Below, in pieces: positions 45,189 through 52,525 of a stretch of DNA of 64,000 nucleotides. Source of the stretch: CAVVSD01 sp963757125. GTDB taxonomy: Bacteria; Actinomycetota; Thermoleophilia; Solirubrobacterales; Solirubrobacteraceae. The stretch's first letter is position 1. Every line of letters begins with the position of its first letter. The notes below the pieces were generated by a model that was not told where the DNA came from, searched no databases, and was given only the letters and a program-made list of their open reading frames with translations. Both the position numbers and the translations under genes were made by a program. The stretch lies in contig CAVWQP010000006.1 of NCBI GenBank assembly GCA_963757125.1, positions 62,001 through 126,000 on the forward strand, read 5' to 3'.

Positions 45189-45823
45189 TCGACGTGACCG
45201 AGGAGATCAACGCGATCCGACGCACCGTCGGGACGCGGACGCTCGAGGCCGGCGAGGCGCGGGTGGTCACCGTGAGCCGCAGCTACCCCACGACGCTCGA
45301 CGACCTGTGGGACGCGTGCACGAACGCGGAGCGCATCCCGCGCTGGTTCCTCCCGGTCAGCGGCGACCTGCGGCTCGGCGGGCGCTACCAGTTCGAGGGC
45401 AACGCCGGCGGGACGATCGAGCGCTGCGATCCGCCGCGCAGCGTCGACGCGACGTGGGAGTTCGGCGGCGACGTGAGCTGGGTCCAGCTGCGCCTCGTCC
45501 CCGAGAGCGAGGAGCGCACGCGCCTGGAGCTCGAGCACGTCGCCCACGTCGACGAGGAGCGCTGGGCGCAGTTCGGCCCCGGCGCGGTCGGCGTCGGCTG
45601 GGACGGCGGGTTCTTCGGGCTCGGCCAGCACCTCGCGTCCGGCGAGGGCGTCACGCCCGAGACGGCCGCCGCCTGGACGGCATCCGAGGAGGGCATCGCG
45701 TTCCTGCGCGGCAGCAGCGAGGGCTGGCGCGAGGCCAGCGTCGCCGCGGGCACGCCGGAGGACGAGGCGCGCGCCGCGGCCGATCGCACGACGGCCGCCT
45801 ACACGGGCGTCACGTCGTCTTGA
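45185..45823 (+). CDS. SRPBCC/AHSA1-domain protein
   Basis: The 212-aa protein has an Aha1/START-like lipid-binding fold: VSRSYPTTLDDLWDACTNAERIPRWF, GGRYQFEGNAGGTIERCDPPRS and LELEHVAHVDEERW. An extra C-terminal helical part (about 150-212, TAAAWTASEEGIAFLRGSS) is typical of the ArsR-linked subgroup. It may bind a hydrophobic ligand and relay it to the ArsR partner, or be a detoxification protein. The stop overlaps the convergent SDR gene. Confidence 0.9.
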   Translation: MIDVTEEINAIRRTVGTRTLEAGEARVVTVSRSYPTTLDDLWDACTNAERIPRWFLPVSGDLRLGGRYQFEGNAGGTIERCDPPRSVDATWEFGGDVSWVQLRLVPESEERTRLELEHVAHVDEERWAQFGPGAVGVGWDGGFFGLGQHLASGEGVTPETAAAWTASEEGIAFLRGSSEGWREASVAAGTPEDEARAAADRTTAAYTGVTSS

Positions 45824-46598
45824 TGAGCCCGCCGTCGATGACGTAGTTGGAGCCGGTGACGTTCGCGGTGCGGCCCGAGGCGAGCAGCACGGCGAGCGTC
45901 GCGACCTCCTCCGGCGTCGTGAACCGGCCCGTCGCGAACCCGCCGATGCTCGCGACCACCTGCTCGCGCGCCGTGTCGGCGTCGATCCCGGCGGTCTTGG
46001 CGACGGTGTCGGCGACGCCACCCTCGCCGAGCCACAGGTCGGTGGCGACCGGGCCGGGGGAGATGCAGTTCACGTGGATGCCCTTCGGCCCGAACTCCTG
46101 GGCCAGCGTCTTGCTGAGGTTCACGAGCGCCGCCTTCGCCGGCCCGTAGTCCACGGTGCCGGCGTCGGGCTGGAAGAACGCGTTGACCGACGCGACGTTC
46201 ACGATCGCGCCGCCCCCCTGCTCGATCATGTGCGGCAGGACGGCCCGCGTCGCCCGCAGCGCGATGAAGAAGTTCATCTCCATCGCCCACGCGAACTCCT
46301 CGTCGCTCGTCCCGAGGAAGCCGTCGAGCCGCAGCCGGACCGCGCCGACGTTGTTGACGAGCACGTCGACGCGCCCGTGCTCGGCGACCGCGCGCTCGAC
46401 CAGCTCCGCGGCTCCGCCGGGCGCCGCGAGGTCGACCGCGACCCCGGTGACCCGGTCCAGGCCGTCGAGCGTCGCGGTGCTCCGCGAGCCGGCGACGACC
46501 AGCGCGCCCTCGTCGGCGAGACCCTGGACGATCGCCAGGCCGATGCCCTTGCCGGCGCCGGTCACGACCGCGACCTTGTCGTCGAGCTGCAGATCCAT
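45810..46598 (-). CDS. Short-chain dehydrogenase/reductase
   Basis: The 262-aa classical SDR carries the cofactor motif TGAGKGIGLAI (residues 14-24), NNVGAVR, the catalytic Ser in VNVASVNAFF, the YxxxK of VDYGPAKAAL and the C-terminal SNYVIDGGL. AAGGAG is 7 bases before the ATG. It is probably a 3-oxoacyl or alcohol dehydrogenase of unknown substrate. It diverges from the thioredoxin-fold gene by 30 bp. Confidence 0.92.
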   Translation of the reverse strand: MDLQLDDKVAVVTGAGKGIGLAIVQGLADEGALVVAGSRSTATLDGLDRVTGVAVDLAAPGGAAELVERAVAEHGRVDVLVNNVGAVRLRLDGFLGTSDEEFAWAMEMNFFIALRATRAVLPHMIEQGGGAIVNVASVNAFFQPDAGTVDYGPAKAALVNLSKTLAQEFGPKGIHVNCISPGPVATDLWLGEGGVADTVAKTAGIDADTAREQVVASIGGFATGRFTTPEEVATLAVLLASGRTANVTGSNYVIDGGLIKTT

Positions 46599-46616
46599 GT
46601 GTGGCTCCTTGCGGGT

Positions 46617-46622
46617 TAGGGT
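46617..46622 (+). promoter_or_regulatory. Candidate -10 box of a leaderless promoter
   Basis: TAGGGT ends 6 bases before ATG 46629. The same hexamer and spacing precede the secreted protein at 4521. Confidence 0.42.
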
Positions 46623-46628
46623 GCGGCG

Positions 46629-46907
46629 ATGGCGATCATCCTGCACCGGTGCCATGCGACGTGGCTCAAGTTCGGCGGTCACGCGTGCTGGATGGTCCAG
46701 AAGGCGCTCGACGATCAGGGGATCGCCTACACGATCGCGAAGGGCCCGGCGCGCAAGGGCAAGCGCGACGACCTCGAGCGCATCTCCGGCCAACGCTCGT
46801 ATCCGGTGATCGAGTTCGTCGACGGCAACACCTACCGCGCCGAGTCGGCCGCGATGGCGGAGCGCATCCTCGCCGGCAAGCTGTTCGAGGGACCCGCCCA
46901 GGGGTAG
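46629..46907 (+). CDS. Thioredoxin-fold (GST N-terminal type) small protein
   Basis: The 92-aa protein follows the glutathione-S-transferase N-domain pattern: ILHRCHATWLKFGGHACWMV, the cis-Pro block SYPVIEFVDG and the ESAAMAERIL segment that would bind a thiol cofactor. The C-terminal GST domain is missing. It has cysteines at two positions but no CxxC. It may handle a thiol or act as a redox adaptor. The ligD-like gene starts immediately after its stop. Confidence 0.78.
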   Translation: MAIILHRCHATWLKFGGHACWMVQKALDDQGIAYTIAKGPARKGKRDDLERISGQRSYPVIEFVDGNTYRAESAAMAERILAGKLFEGPAQG

Positions 46908-47366
46908 ATGGCGCGCCGCTTCGTCGTCCAGCAGCACGACGCGACGACGCTGCACTTCGATCTGCGGCTGCAGACGGACGGCGTCCTGCGGTCGTGGGCG
47001 GTGCCCAAGGGCCCGTCGCTGGATCCCGCCGTCCGGCGCCTCGCCGTCGAGGTCGCCGACCACTCGCTGGAGGCGGGTGAGTTCGAGGGCGTGCACGAGG
47101 GGTCGCGGCGCGGCAGCGGGGCGGTCATCGTCTGGGACGAGGGGGAGATCGAGGAGCTCCGCGACGACGGCGACCACCTCTCGTTCACCCTGCGCGGCTC
47201 CAAGCTCGCGGGACGCTTCGGCCTGACGCGGACCGGCGGGAAGCAGTGGGTGCTCGTCAAGGCCCGCGACGACGACGCGCGGCCGGGCACCGACGTGGTC
47301 GCCGAGCGCCCGGAGAGCGTGCGCAGCGGGAGGACCTGGGAGCAGCTCGTTGATCCGGATGGATGA
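46908..47366 (+). CDS. Free-standing LigD 3'-phosphoesterase domain
   Basis: The 152-aa protein equals the PE module of bacterial LigD with no polymerase or ligase domain. FVVQQHDATTLHFDLRLQ supplies His10, His16, Asp18 and Arg20, and SWAVPKGPSLDP and SGAVIVWDEGEIEEL follow. His52 is kept, but the residue four later, Tyr in the Pseudomonas enzyme as I recall it, is Ala56. The PE domain trims 3' phosphates and ribonucleotides at DNA ends. No Ku or LigD gene is in the window. The next gene overlaps its stop. Confidence 0.88.
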   Translation: MARRFVVQQHDATTLHFDLRLQTDGVLRSWAVPKGPSLDPAVRRLAVEVADHSLEAGEFEGVHEGSRRGSGAVIVWDEGEIEELRDDGDHLSFTLRGSKLAGRFGLTRTGGKQWVLVKARDDDARPGTDVVAERPESVRSGRTWEQLVDPDG

Positions 47367-47729
47367 CCCATCCGCCTGGTCGCCGCGGCGATCGTCTGCG
47401 CGCTCTCCGCGCGACCCGCGGACGAGGTCTTCCCCGCCGCGGCGGCGACCCTGTCTGCCGGCACGGGCTCACCGCAGCCGCAGGCCGGCGGCACCTGCGT
47501 GAGCCGACGCCGGATCTCGATGCGGCTCGACCGGCCGCGTGGGGCGACGATCACGTCCGCGATCGTCACGGTCCGCGGTCGCAGCCAGTCCTTCCGCCGG
47601 CCGCGCCGCGTGCTCGTCGACCTGCGCGGCCTGCCCGCGGGCCGCTACCGCGTGCGCGTCGTGGCGAGGACCGACACCGGCCGAACGCTGCGCATCACGC
47701 GGACCTACCGGACCTGCGCGACGGCCTGA
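47363..47729 (+). CDS. Small secreted Ig-like protein, probably broken by one extra base
   Basis: ATG 47363 overlaps the preceding stop (ATGA). If one C of the CCC at 47367-47369 is removed, the frame reads IRLVAAAIVCALSA, a good signal peptide. It then continues through an Ala/Pro-rich stretch to a beta-rich domain (MRLDRPRGATITSAIVTVRG ... LPAGRYRVRVVARTDTGR) and stops at 47729, about 121 aa. Without that change only residues after 47499 form an ORF. The signal peptide and overlap support the repaired reading. Function unknown. Confidence 0.5.
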
Positions 47730-47730
47730 C

Positions 47731-48480
47731 TCAGGTCCCCGTGTGGGTGATCTGGATCGACGGCGTGCCGTCGATGCTCCACTGGAGGTCGAACTGGACC
47801 GCGTCGGGTTGGCTGGCGTTCTTCGGTCCCAGCACGGCGACTGTGCCGGTGCCGTTCGCGGAGAGCGTCACCTGCAGGCCGGCCTTCGACGCGTCGCTCA
47901 CCGCGTCGGGGATCGTGGCGGTCGTCTGCGCGAGGACGGTCTCACCGGTCGTCCCCGGCACGGCGAGGCGGACCTGCAGCTGTCCCGCGGTCGTGATGGC
48001 TGCCTGCAGGACGACGGTGCTGCCAGACGCGGAGACCGGCGCTGACTGCGCGGTGCGGGTCAGCGCCGACGGATCGTCCTCCGGTGGGCACCCGGAGTCA
48101 CCGCCGAGGAGGTCGGAGATCACGGCCGTCGGGACGACGCCGCAGCCGACCTGGGCCGACCCGAGGTCGACGACGGCCCACGTCCGCGTGCCGGCGGGGT
48201 TGACGAGCATCACATAGGCGCTCTGGAACGTGCTCTGGAACCGCTTGCGCGGCTGGATCTGCGCGTAGGCCCAGGACTTCTCCACCGTGCTGATGCGCCG
48301 GTGGGAGACGACGTAGCGGTTGCGGGGCACCCGGTTGATGCCACCGACGGTCGACGTCTGGACGGCCCGGGTGATGGCCGCGGCCTGGCTGCTGGTGGGG
48401 CGCTTGGACGCCGCGGCTCCAGGCGCGGCGACGAGCAGCGCGAGGGCGGCGGCCGCCGCGATGCCGGCGGGACGTCGCAT
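47731..48480 (-). CDS. Secreted protein of unknown function
   Basis: The 249-aa protein has a signal peptide (residues 1-25: RRPAGIAAAAALALLVAAPGAAA). Residues 26-135 contain VVSHRRISTVEKSWAYAQIQ and VGCGVVPTAVISDLL with a GCPPED cysteine. The C-terminal 110 residues look like a beta-sandwich. Its ATG overlaps the stop of the YegP-like gene, making it third in an operon with CYTH and YegP genes. No family recognised. Confidence 0.72.
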   Translation of the reverse strand: MRRPAGIAAAAALALLVAAPGAAASKRPTSSQAAAITRAVQTSTVGGINRVPRNRYVVSHRRISTVEKSWAYAQIQPRKRFQSTFQSAYVMLVNPAGTRTWAVVDLGSAQVGCGVVPTAVISDLLGGDSGCPPEDDPSALTRTAQSAPVSASGSTVVLQAAITTAGQLQVRLAVPGTTGETVLAQTTATIPDAVSDASKAGLQVTLSANGTGTVAVLGPKNASQPDAVQFDLQWSIDGTPSIQITHTGT

Positions 48481-48803
48481 CAGCTGACGGCGGCCGCTCC
48501 GCCCTTGTCGCGCACGTTGAAGGCCGCGCGCCGCGCGTTGGAGCGCGTCGAGAAGCCCTGACCCGAGGACGCGACCGTCTGGCCGTTGCTCGACACCGCG
48601 CGCCAGCGGTGGTTGCCGCTCTTGTCGGAGTAGACCTCGAAGTCCCATGTGCCGCACTTGGCGACGAAGTTCTTCGCCGCCGTCCTGGCGCTGCCGGCGG
48701 ACGAGAAGGCCTCACCCGAGGACGCCGTCGTCTGCCCGTTGCTCGAGACCATGCGCCAGCGGTGCTTCCCGCCCGCGTCCGTGTACAGCTCACACCGCAT
48801 CAC
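48480..48803 (-). CDS. DUF1508/YegP-like protein, two tandem repeats
   Basis: The 107-aa protein is made of two copies of one motif: YTDAGGKHRWRMVSSNGQT near residue 7 and YSDKSGNHRWRAVSSNGQT near 58, each followed by ASSGEAF or ASSGQGF. That is the YegP double-repeat architecture, of unknown function. GGAGG precedes its ATG. It overlaps the CYTH gene by 14 bases and the secreted-protein gene by 4. Confidence 0.92.
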   Translation of the reverse strand: MMRCELYTDAGGKHRWRMVSSNGQTTASSGEAFSSAGSARTAAKNFVAKCGTWDFEVYSDKSGNHRWRAVSSNGQTVASSGQGFSTRSNARRAAFNVRDKGGAAAVS

Positions 48804-49578
48804 TTGCCTCCTTCAGCTGGTCTGAGAAGAACGACAGCGCCTTGCGCGTCTTCGTCTGCTGGTTCTCGGCGGCCGCGATGCCGCGCTCGCCGAGGAACGC
48901 GCGCGTCTCGGCGGCGACCTGGAACGCCTCGGACGGCGCGCACTTCGTCGAGATCTCCAGGATCCGATCGCCGTCGGGATACAGCCAGAGCTCGACGACG
49001 AGCTTGCGCCCGTACGCGGGCGGGGTGCCCTTCATCTTGAGGACGAAGATCGGGCCGAGCTCGATCAGGTCGTCGAGCTGGATGCCGTCCGGCGCGTGCT
49101 CGGCGTAGAACGCGCGCTGCTCCTTCGAGAAGAGCTTGCGCAGCGGCGCCCCGCGCTCCCGCGACTCGCGGATCGGCTCCTGCGCGATGCCCTTGAACGA
49201 CCCCGAGCAGACGAAGCCGGTCGTCATGGCGTCGACCTCGACGCCGAAGTCGGGTTGCCGGCGCAGGCGCTTCGGGAGGTCGGTCGGCCGGACCGGACGG
49301 AGCTTGATCACCGTGTCGTCGCCCTTGCCCTGCACGCGGCGTGCGCGCACGACGACGCCGGCGCGTTCGAGCGTGAGGTCGGGCGTGTCGAAGAAGTGCA
49401 CGAGGCGGACCTGCGCCTCGAGCGGGTCCAGACCGAGCGTCTCGACGGCCGAGCGCTGCCGGCTCGCGTCGACGCTCAGCTTCAGCTCGACGCTGTCGGC
49501 GTCCTTCACGAGCCCGAGCAGCTCGACGAGCCCTTGCTGCGCGAGGAGGGGCGCCGCGGCTGCGACGGTGTCGCTCAT
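48790..49578 (-). CDS. CYTH-domain protein (triphosphate tunnel fold)
   Basis: ATG 49578 gives 262 aa. The CYTH features are VELKLSVDASRQ (ExExK-like, here VELKL), RLVHFFDTPDLTLERAGVVVRAR, VIKLRPVRPTDLP and the late VVELWLYPDGDRILEISTK. Such tunnels bind triphosphates or polyphosphate, as in class IV adenylate cyclase or thiamine triphosphatase. It is first in the operon with YegP and a secreted protein. The exact substrate is unknown. Confidence 0.82.
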   Translation of the reverse strand: MSDTVAAAAPLLAQQGLVELLGLVKDADSVELKLSVDASRQRSAVETLGLDPLEAQVRLVHFFDTPDLTLERAGVVVRARRVQGKGDDTVIKLRPVRPTDLPKRLRRQPDFGVEVDAMTTGFVCSGSFKGIAQEPIRESRERGAPLRKLFSKEQRAFYAEHAPDGIQLDDLIELGPIFVLKMKGTPPAYGRKLVVELWLYPDGDRILEISTKCAPSEAFQVAAETRAFLGERGIAAAENQQTKTRKALSFFSDQLKEASDAV

Positions 49579-49650
49579 GGAGCGAGCATCTCGGGCCGGA
49601 AGGGGACGTGGAATCACCCGCAAGGGGTGAATCGGCGGCGGCGCTCGCGT

Positions 49651-49656
49651 TATGGT
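49651..49656 (+). promoter_or_regulatory. Candidate -10 box
   Basis: TATGGT ends 11 bases before ATG 49668. Confidence 0.38.
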
Positions 49657-49667
49657 CCGCGCCCTCG

Positions 49668-50219
49668 ATGGGGCACGGGCCGATCACGTTCCGCCCACTG
49701 CGCCGCGACGACTTCGGGCGACTCGCGACCTGGCTGGCCGAGCCGCGCGTCGCGCGGTGGTGGAACCACGACGTCTCGCCGGAGGCGATCGAGCGCGACT
49801 TCGGGACGAGCGTCGACGGCGGGGACGCCACGGAGATGTTCGTCGCGCAGCTCGACGGCGAGCCGGTCGGGTTCATCCAGCGCTATCCGATCGGCGCGTA
49901 CGCCGAGTACGTCGAGGAGCTCTCGAAGCTGTGCGAGGTGCCGCCCGGCGCGCTCAGCATCGACTACCTCATCGGCGACCCCGCTGCCCGGGGCCGTGGC
50001 GCGGGCGGCGCGATGATCGGGGCGTTCGTCGCGGAGAGCTGGGTCGCGTATCCGGCCGCGCATGACGTCCTGGTGCCGGTCGCCGCGGGCAACCGCGCCT
50101 CCTGGCGTGCGCTCGAACGCGCGGGGTTCACCCGGATCGCGGAGGGGCCGCTGGAGCCGGACAACCCGGTCGATCCACCCGACCACGTCGTGTACCGGCT
50201 CGTGCGGCCGGCGACGTGA
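49668..50219 (+). CDS. AAC(6')-like GNAT acetyltransferase
   Basis: The 183-aa protein resembles aminoglycoside 6'-N-acetyltransferases and siderophore-type GNATs: ITFRPLRRDDFGRLATWLAE, RWWNHDVSPEAIERDFG, IDYLIGDPAARGRGAGGAMI and NRASWRALERAGFTRI. The acetyl-CoA loop RGRGAGG is intact. An intrinsic low-level aminoglycoside-acetylating role is possible, but so is a metabolite or lysine acetyltransferase. A longer start at 49608 lacks support. Confidence 0.85.
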   Translation: MGHGPITFRPLRRDDFGRLATWLAEPRVARWWNHDVSPEAIERDFGTSVDGGDATEMFVAQLDGEPVGFIQRYPIGAYAEYVEELSKLCEVPPGALSIDYLIGDPAARGRGAGGAMIGAFVAESWVAYPAAHDVLVPVAAGNRASWRALERAGFTRIAEGPLEPDNPVDPPDHVVYRLVRPAT

Positions 50220-50282
50220 CGCGCGGGGCCGTCCGCCGGGGATACGGTTCGCCGCTCCACCGAGCGGGCTGGGGAGGCCGTC

Positions 50283-51397
50283 ATGGGTGAAGGTCAGGGT
50301 CGGGGCAACGAGTTCGCGCGCCGGCAGTTCGTGCGCGGCGCGGCCGGAGCGGCGGCTGCCGTCGGGGTCGGGGGGCCGCTCGCGGGCGCCCAGAGCGCCG
50401 GCGCGCACACGGGGCACGCGCACGCCGCGGCGGTCCGGCGTCACGGGCTGCCGCCGAAGATCGACGTGCACGCGCACTTCCTGCCGCCGGGGTACCGGGA
50501 GGCGCTGATCGCCAACGGCCAGGCGCAGCCCGACGGCTTCCCGATCCTGCCGACCTGGAGTCCCGAGCGACCTCGCGATGCTCGACCAGGTCGGCATCCG
50601 GACGGCGATGCTGTCCGTCTCGTCGCCGGGCGTCGCGTTCGGCGAGGACCCCGTCGCGTGGGCGCGCCGGGTGAACGAGGCGGGTGCCGCGACGGTGCGC
50701 GACCACCCGGGTCGCTTCGGGCTCTTCGCGTCCCTGCCGGTACCGGACGTCGACGCCGCGCTCACCGAGGTCGCGTACGCGCTCGACCGGCTGCAGGCCG
50801 ACGGGATCGCGCTGCTCACGAACGTCGGCGGCGTGTACCTCGGCGACGACCGCTACGAGCCGCTCTGGGCCGAGCTGCACCGCCGCAAGGCGGTCGTCTT
50901 CATCCACCCGACGTCGCCTGCGTGCTGGGAGGCGACCTCGCTCGGCTACCCGCGCCCGATGATGGAGTTCCTCATCGACACGACGCGCGCGGTCGCGGAC
51001 CTCGTCCTCGGCGGGACCCTCGAGCGGTACCCGGACGTGCGTCTCATCGTGCCGCATGCGGGCGCGGCGCTGCCCGTGCTCGCCGACCGGCTCGCGGGCT
51101 TCGCGACGCTGTTCGGGGTTGGCGGCCAGGAGCCGGGCGCGATCGACGTGATCGCGGCGCTCGGACGGCTGTACTACGAGGTGGGCGCGGGCTTCCCGTT
51201 CCCACGGCACATCGCGGCGCTGCTGAACCTCGTCGACGCCTCGAGGCTGCTGTTCGGCACGGACTTCCCGTTCGGCGGCATCCCGGGCGATCCAGGCGAA
51301 CGTGAAGGCCCTCGCCGAGACGGACCTGCTGAGCGACGCGGAGCTGAGCGCGGTACTGCAGGGCACGGCGCTCGGGCTGTTCCCGCGCCTGCGCTGA
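50283..51397 (+). CDS. Tat-exported amidohydrolase (ACMSD-like), broken by two extra bases
   Basis: The N-terminus has a twin-arginine signal (RRQFVRGAAGAAAAVGVGGP). Then KIDVHAHFLPPGY gives the HxH metal motif of amidohydrolase family 2, and after the first shift AVVFIHPTSPACWE, VPHAGAALPVLADR and LLFGTDFPFGG provide the later His and Asp ligands. Extra C50568 (TWSPE then DLAMLDQVGIR) and extra G at 51285-51287 (GGIP then AIQANVKALAE) split the frame. The repaired protein is about 370 aa. Export of this hydrolase is unusual for the family. Substrate unknown. Confidence 0.85.
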
Positions 51398-51417
51398 GCG
51401 GCATGGCGGCGCGGCGC

Positions 51418-52296
51418 TCAGTGCGCCGCGCCCGCCCGCGCCTCCTCCCAGATCCGGAGGAACTTCTCGCGGCCGGCAGTGATCAGCTCGGACGGGTCGA
51501 TGCGCCACAGCGAGTCGGGGAAGTCGTGCTCGACGCGGCCGTCGTCGGAGACCACCTCGAGCTCGTACCAGCCGTCGAAGCCCGCGTCCTCCAGGGCCCG
51601 GATCGCGCCGACGAGGTCGACCGTCCCGTCGCCGGGCAGGACGCGGTCGCACCAGCTGCGCGTCGGGTCGCGGCGGTCGTCGAGGTGGAACGCCAGGATG
51701 CGATCGGCCTGCTCGGTGATCTGCCCGGCCACCTCGGGCCCGTCGCCGATGTGCCAGGCGTCGAGCGCGATCCCGACGTTCGGCTCGCCCACGTCCTCGA
51801 TGAGCGCGACGACCTCCGGGATCGTGGTGATGAACGAGAAGTCCTCGAACAGCGTCGGATGCATCAGCTCGACGCCGACCTTCATGTCGTGCTCGGCAGC
51901 CACGCGTGCGATGCGCCGGATCCCGTCGACGACGAGCGCACGGCCCCGGCCAGGCTCCAGCGCGCCGTACGGCCCGGGCGTCAGGTTGCACCACTCCGCG
52001 CCGAACGCCGCGCCACGGGGAATGGCGGTCTCGACGTCGGCGATGCGCTCCTCGGCCGTGTCCGCCCCGGGGCTGTGCGGCGTCGGCAGCAGCGTCGCGC
52101 AGGACGGGAAGAAGCTCGACGTCCTCAGGCCGCTGTCGCGCAGCAGGGCCAGCGCCTCGGCGTCGTCGCCGTCGGCGGACAGCTTGGACTCGCAGACGCA
52201 GATGCCGTCGGCGCCCGCGGCGGCGAACACCTCGAGGTCCTCGGCGAACGACAGGCCGGGCGTGGTGAACTCCACGACCGAGAACTTCGGCGTCAT
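51418..52296 (-). CDS. Sugar-phosphate isomerase/epimerase-like TIM barrel
   Basis: The 292-aa AP-endonuclease-2-like barrel starts at ATG 52296 with GGGAGA upstream. VCESKLSADGDDAEALALLR, MKVGVELMHPTLFEDF (Glu and His metal ligands), IALDAWHIGDG and ILAFHLDDRRDP match xylose-isomerase-like proteins. The ending contains WYELEVVSDDG. These enzymes epimerise or isomerise sugars or inositol derivatives. A hairpin terminator of the neighbouring tRNA lies 20 bp upstream of its start. Confidence 0.88.
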   Translation of the reverse strand: MTPKFSVVEFTTPGLSFAEDLEVFAAAGADGICVCESKLSADGDDAEALALLRDSGLRTSSFFPSCATLLPTPHSPGADTAEERIADVETAIPRGAAFGAEWCNLTPGPYGALEPGRGRALVVDGIRRIARVAAEHDMKVGVELMHPTLFEDFSFITTIPEVVALIEDVGEPNVGIALDAWHIGDGPEVAGQITEQADRILAFHLDDRRDPTRSWCDRVLPGDGTVDLVGAIRALEDAGFDGWYELEVVSDDGRVEHDFPDSLWRIDPSELITAGREKFLRIWEEARAGAAH

Positions 52297-52315
52297 CGCA
52301 CTCTCCCTCGGCGCA

Positions 52316-52341
52316 GAAACGCCCGGTCTCCCGGGCGTTTC
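52316..52341 (-). terminator. Intrinsic terminator of tRNA-Ala
   Basis: GAAACGCCCGG (52316-52326), loop TCTC, CCGGGCGTTTC (52331-52341): a perfect 11-bp stem ending in GTTTC. It begins 6 bases beyond the 3' end of the tRNA on the minus strand. The A-flank/T-flank symmetry makes it usable in both directions. Confidence 0.8.
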
Positions 52342-52347
52342 GTGAAG

Positions 52348-52420
52348 TGGAGCTAGACGGGCTCGAACCGTCGACCTCCTGCATGCCATGCAGGCGCTCT
52401 CCCAGCTGAGCTATAGCCCC
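52348..52420 (-). tRNA. tRNA-Ala (anticodon GGC)
   Basis: The minus strand folds as a 73-nt cloverleaf. The acceptor is GGGGCTA/TAGCTCC with the Ala identity pair G3-U70, the D arm is GCTC/GAGC, the anticodon stem CCTGC/GCAGG has loop ATGGCAT (anticodon GGC), and the T arm is GACGG/CCGTC with loop TTCGAGC. CCA is not encoded. TACCAT (52441-52436, minus strand) is a likely -10, 15 bases before the 5' end. An intrinsic terminator follows. There is no integrase nearby. Confidence 0.96.
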
Positions 52421-52509
52421 GAGCGGTCGAATCCCATGGTAACACCGGGTCGCCGACGGGCCTGCGGGTGGGCGCGAGCGCCCGCACGATGTCGGACGCG
52501 CCGCGCTCG

Positions 52510-52515
52510 TATCCT
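52510..52515 (+). promoter_or_regulatory. Candidate -10 box of leuS
   Basis: TATCCT ends 10 bases before ATG 52526, with no ribosome-binding sequence between. Confidence 0.42.
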
Positions 52516-52525
52516 CTCCGCCGAG

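Noticed and set aside
47363..48217. 284-codon plus-strand frame starting at 47363
   Set aside because: Only its ATG seems real. After a few codons it leaves the signal-peptide frame and continues antisense through the secreted-protein gene at 47731-48480.
52348..52420. tRNA-Ala as an integration site of a genomic island
   Set aside because: No integrase, no partial duplicate of the tRNA 3' end and no sharp change in base composition were seen on either side.
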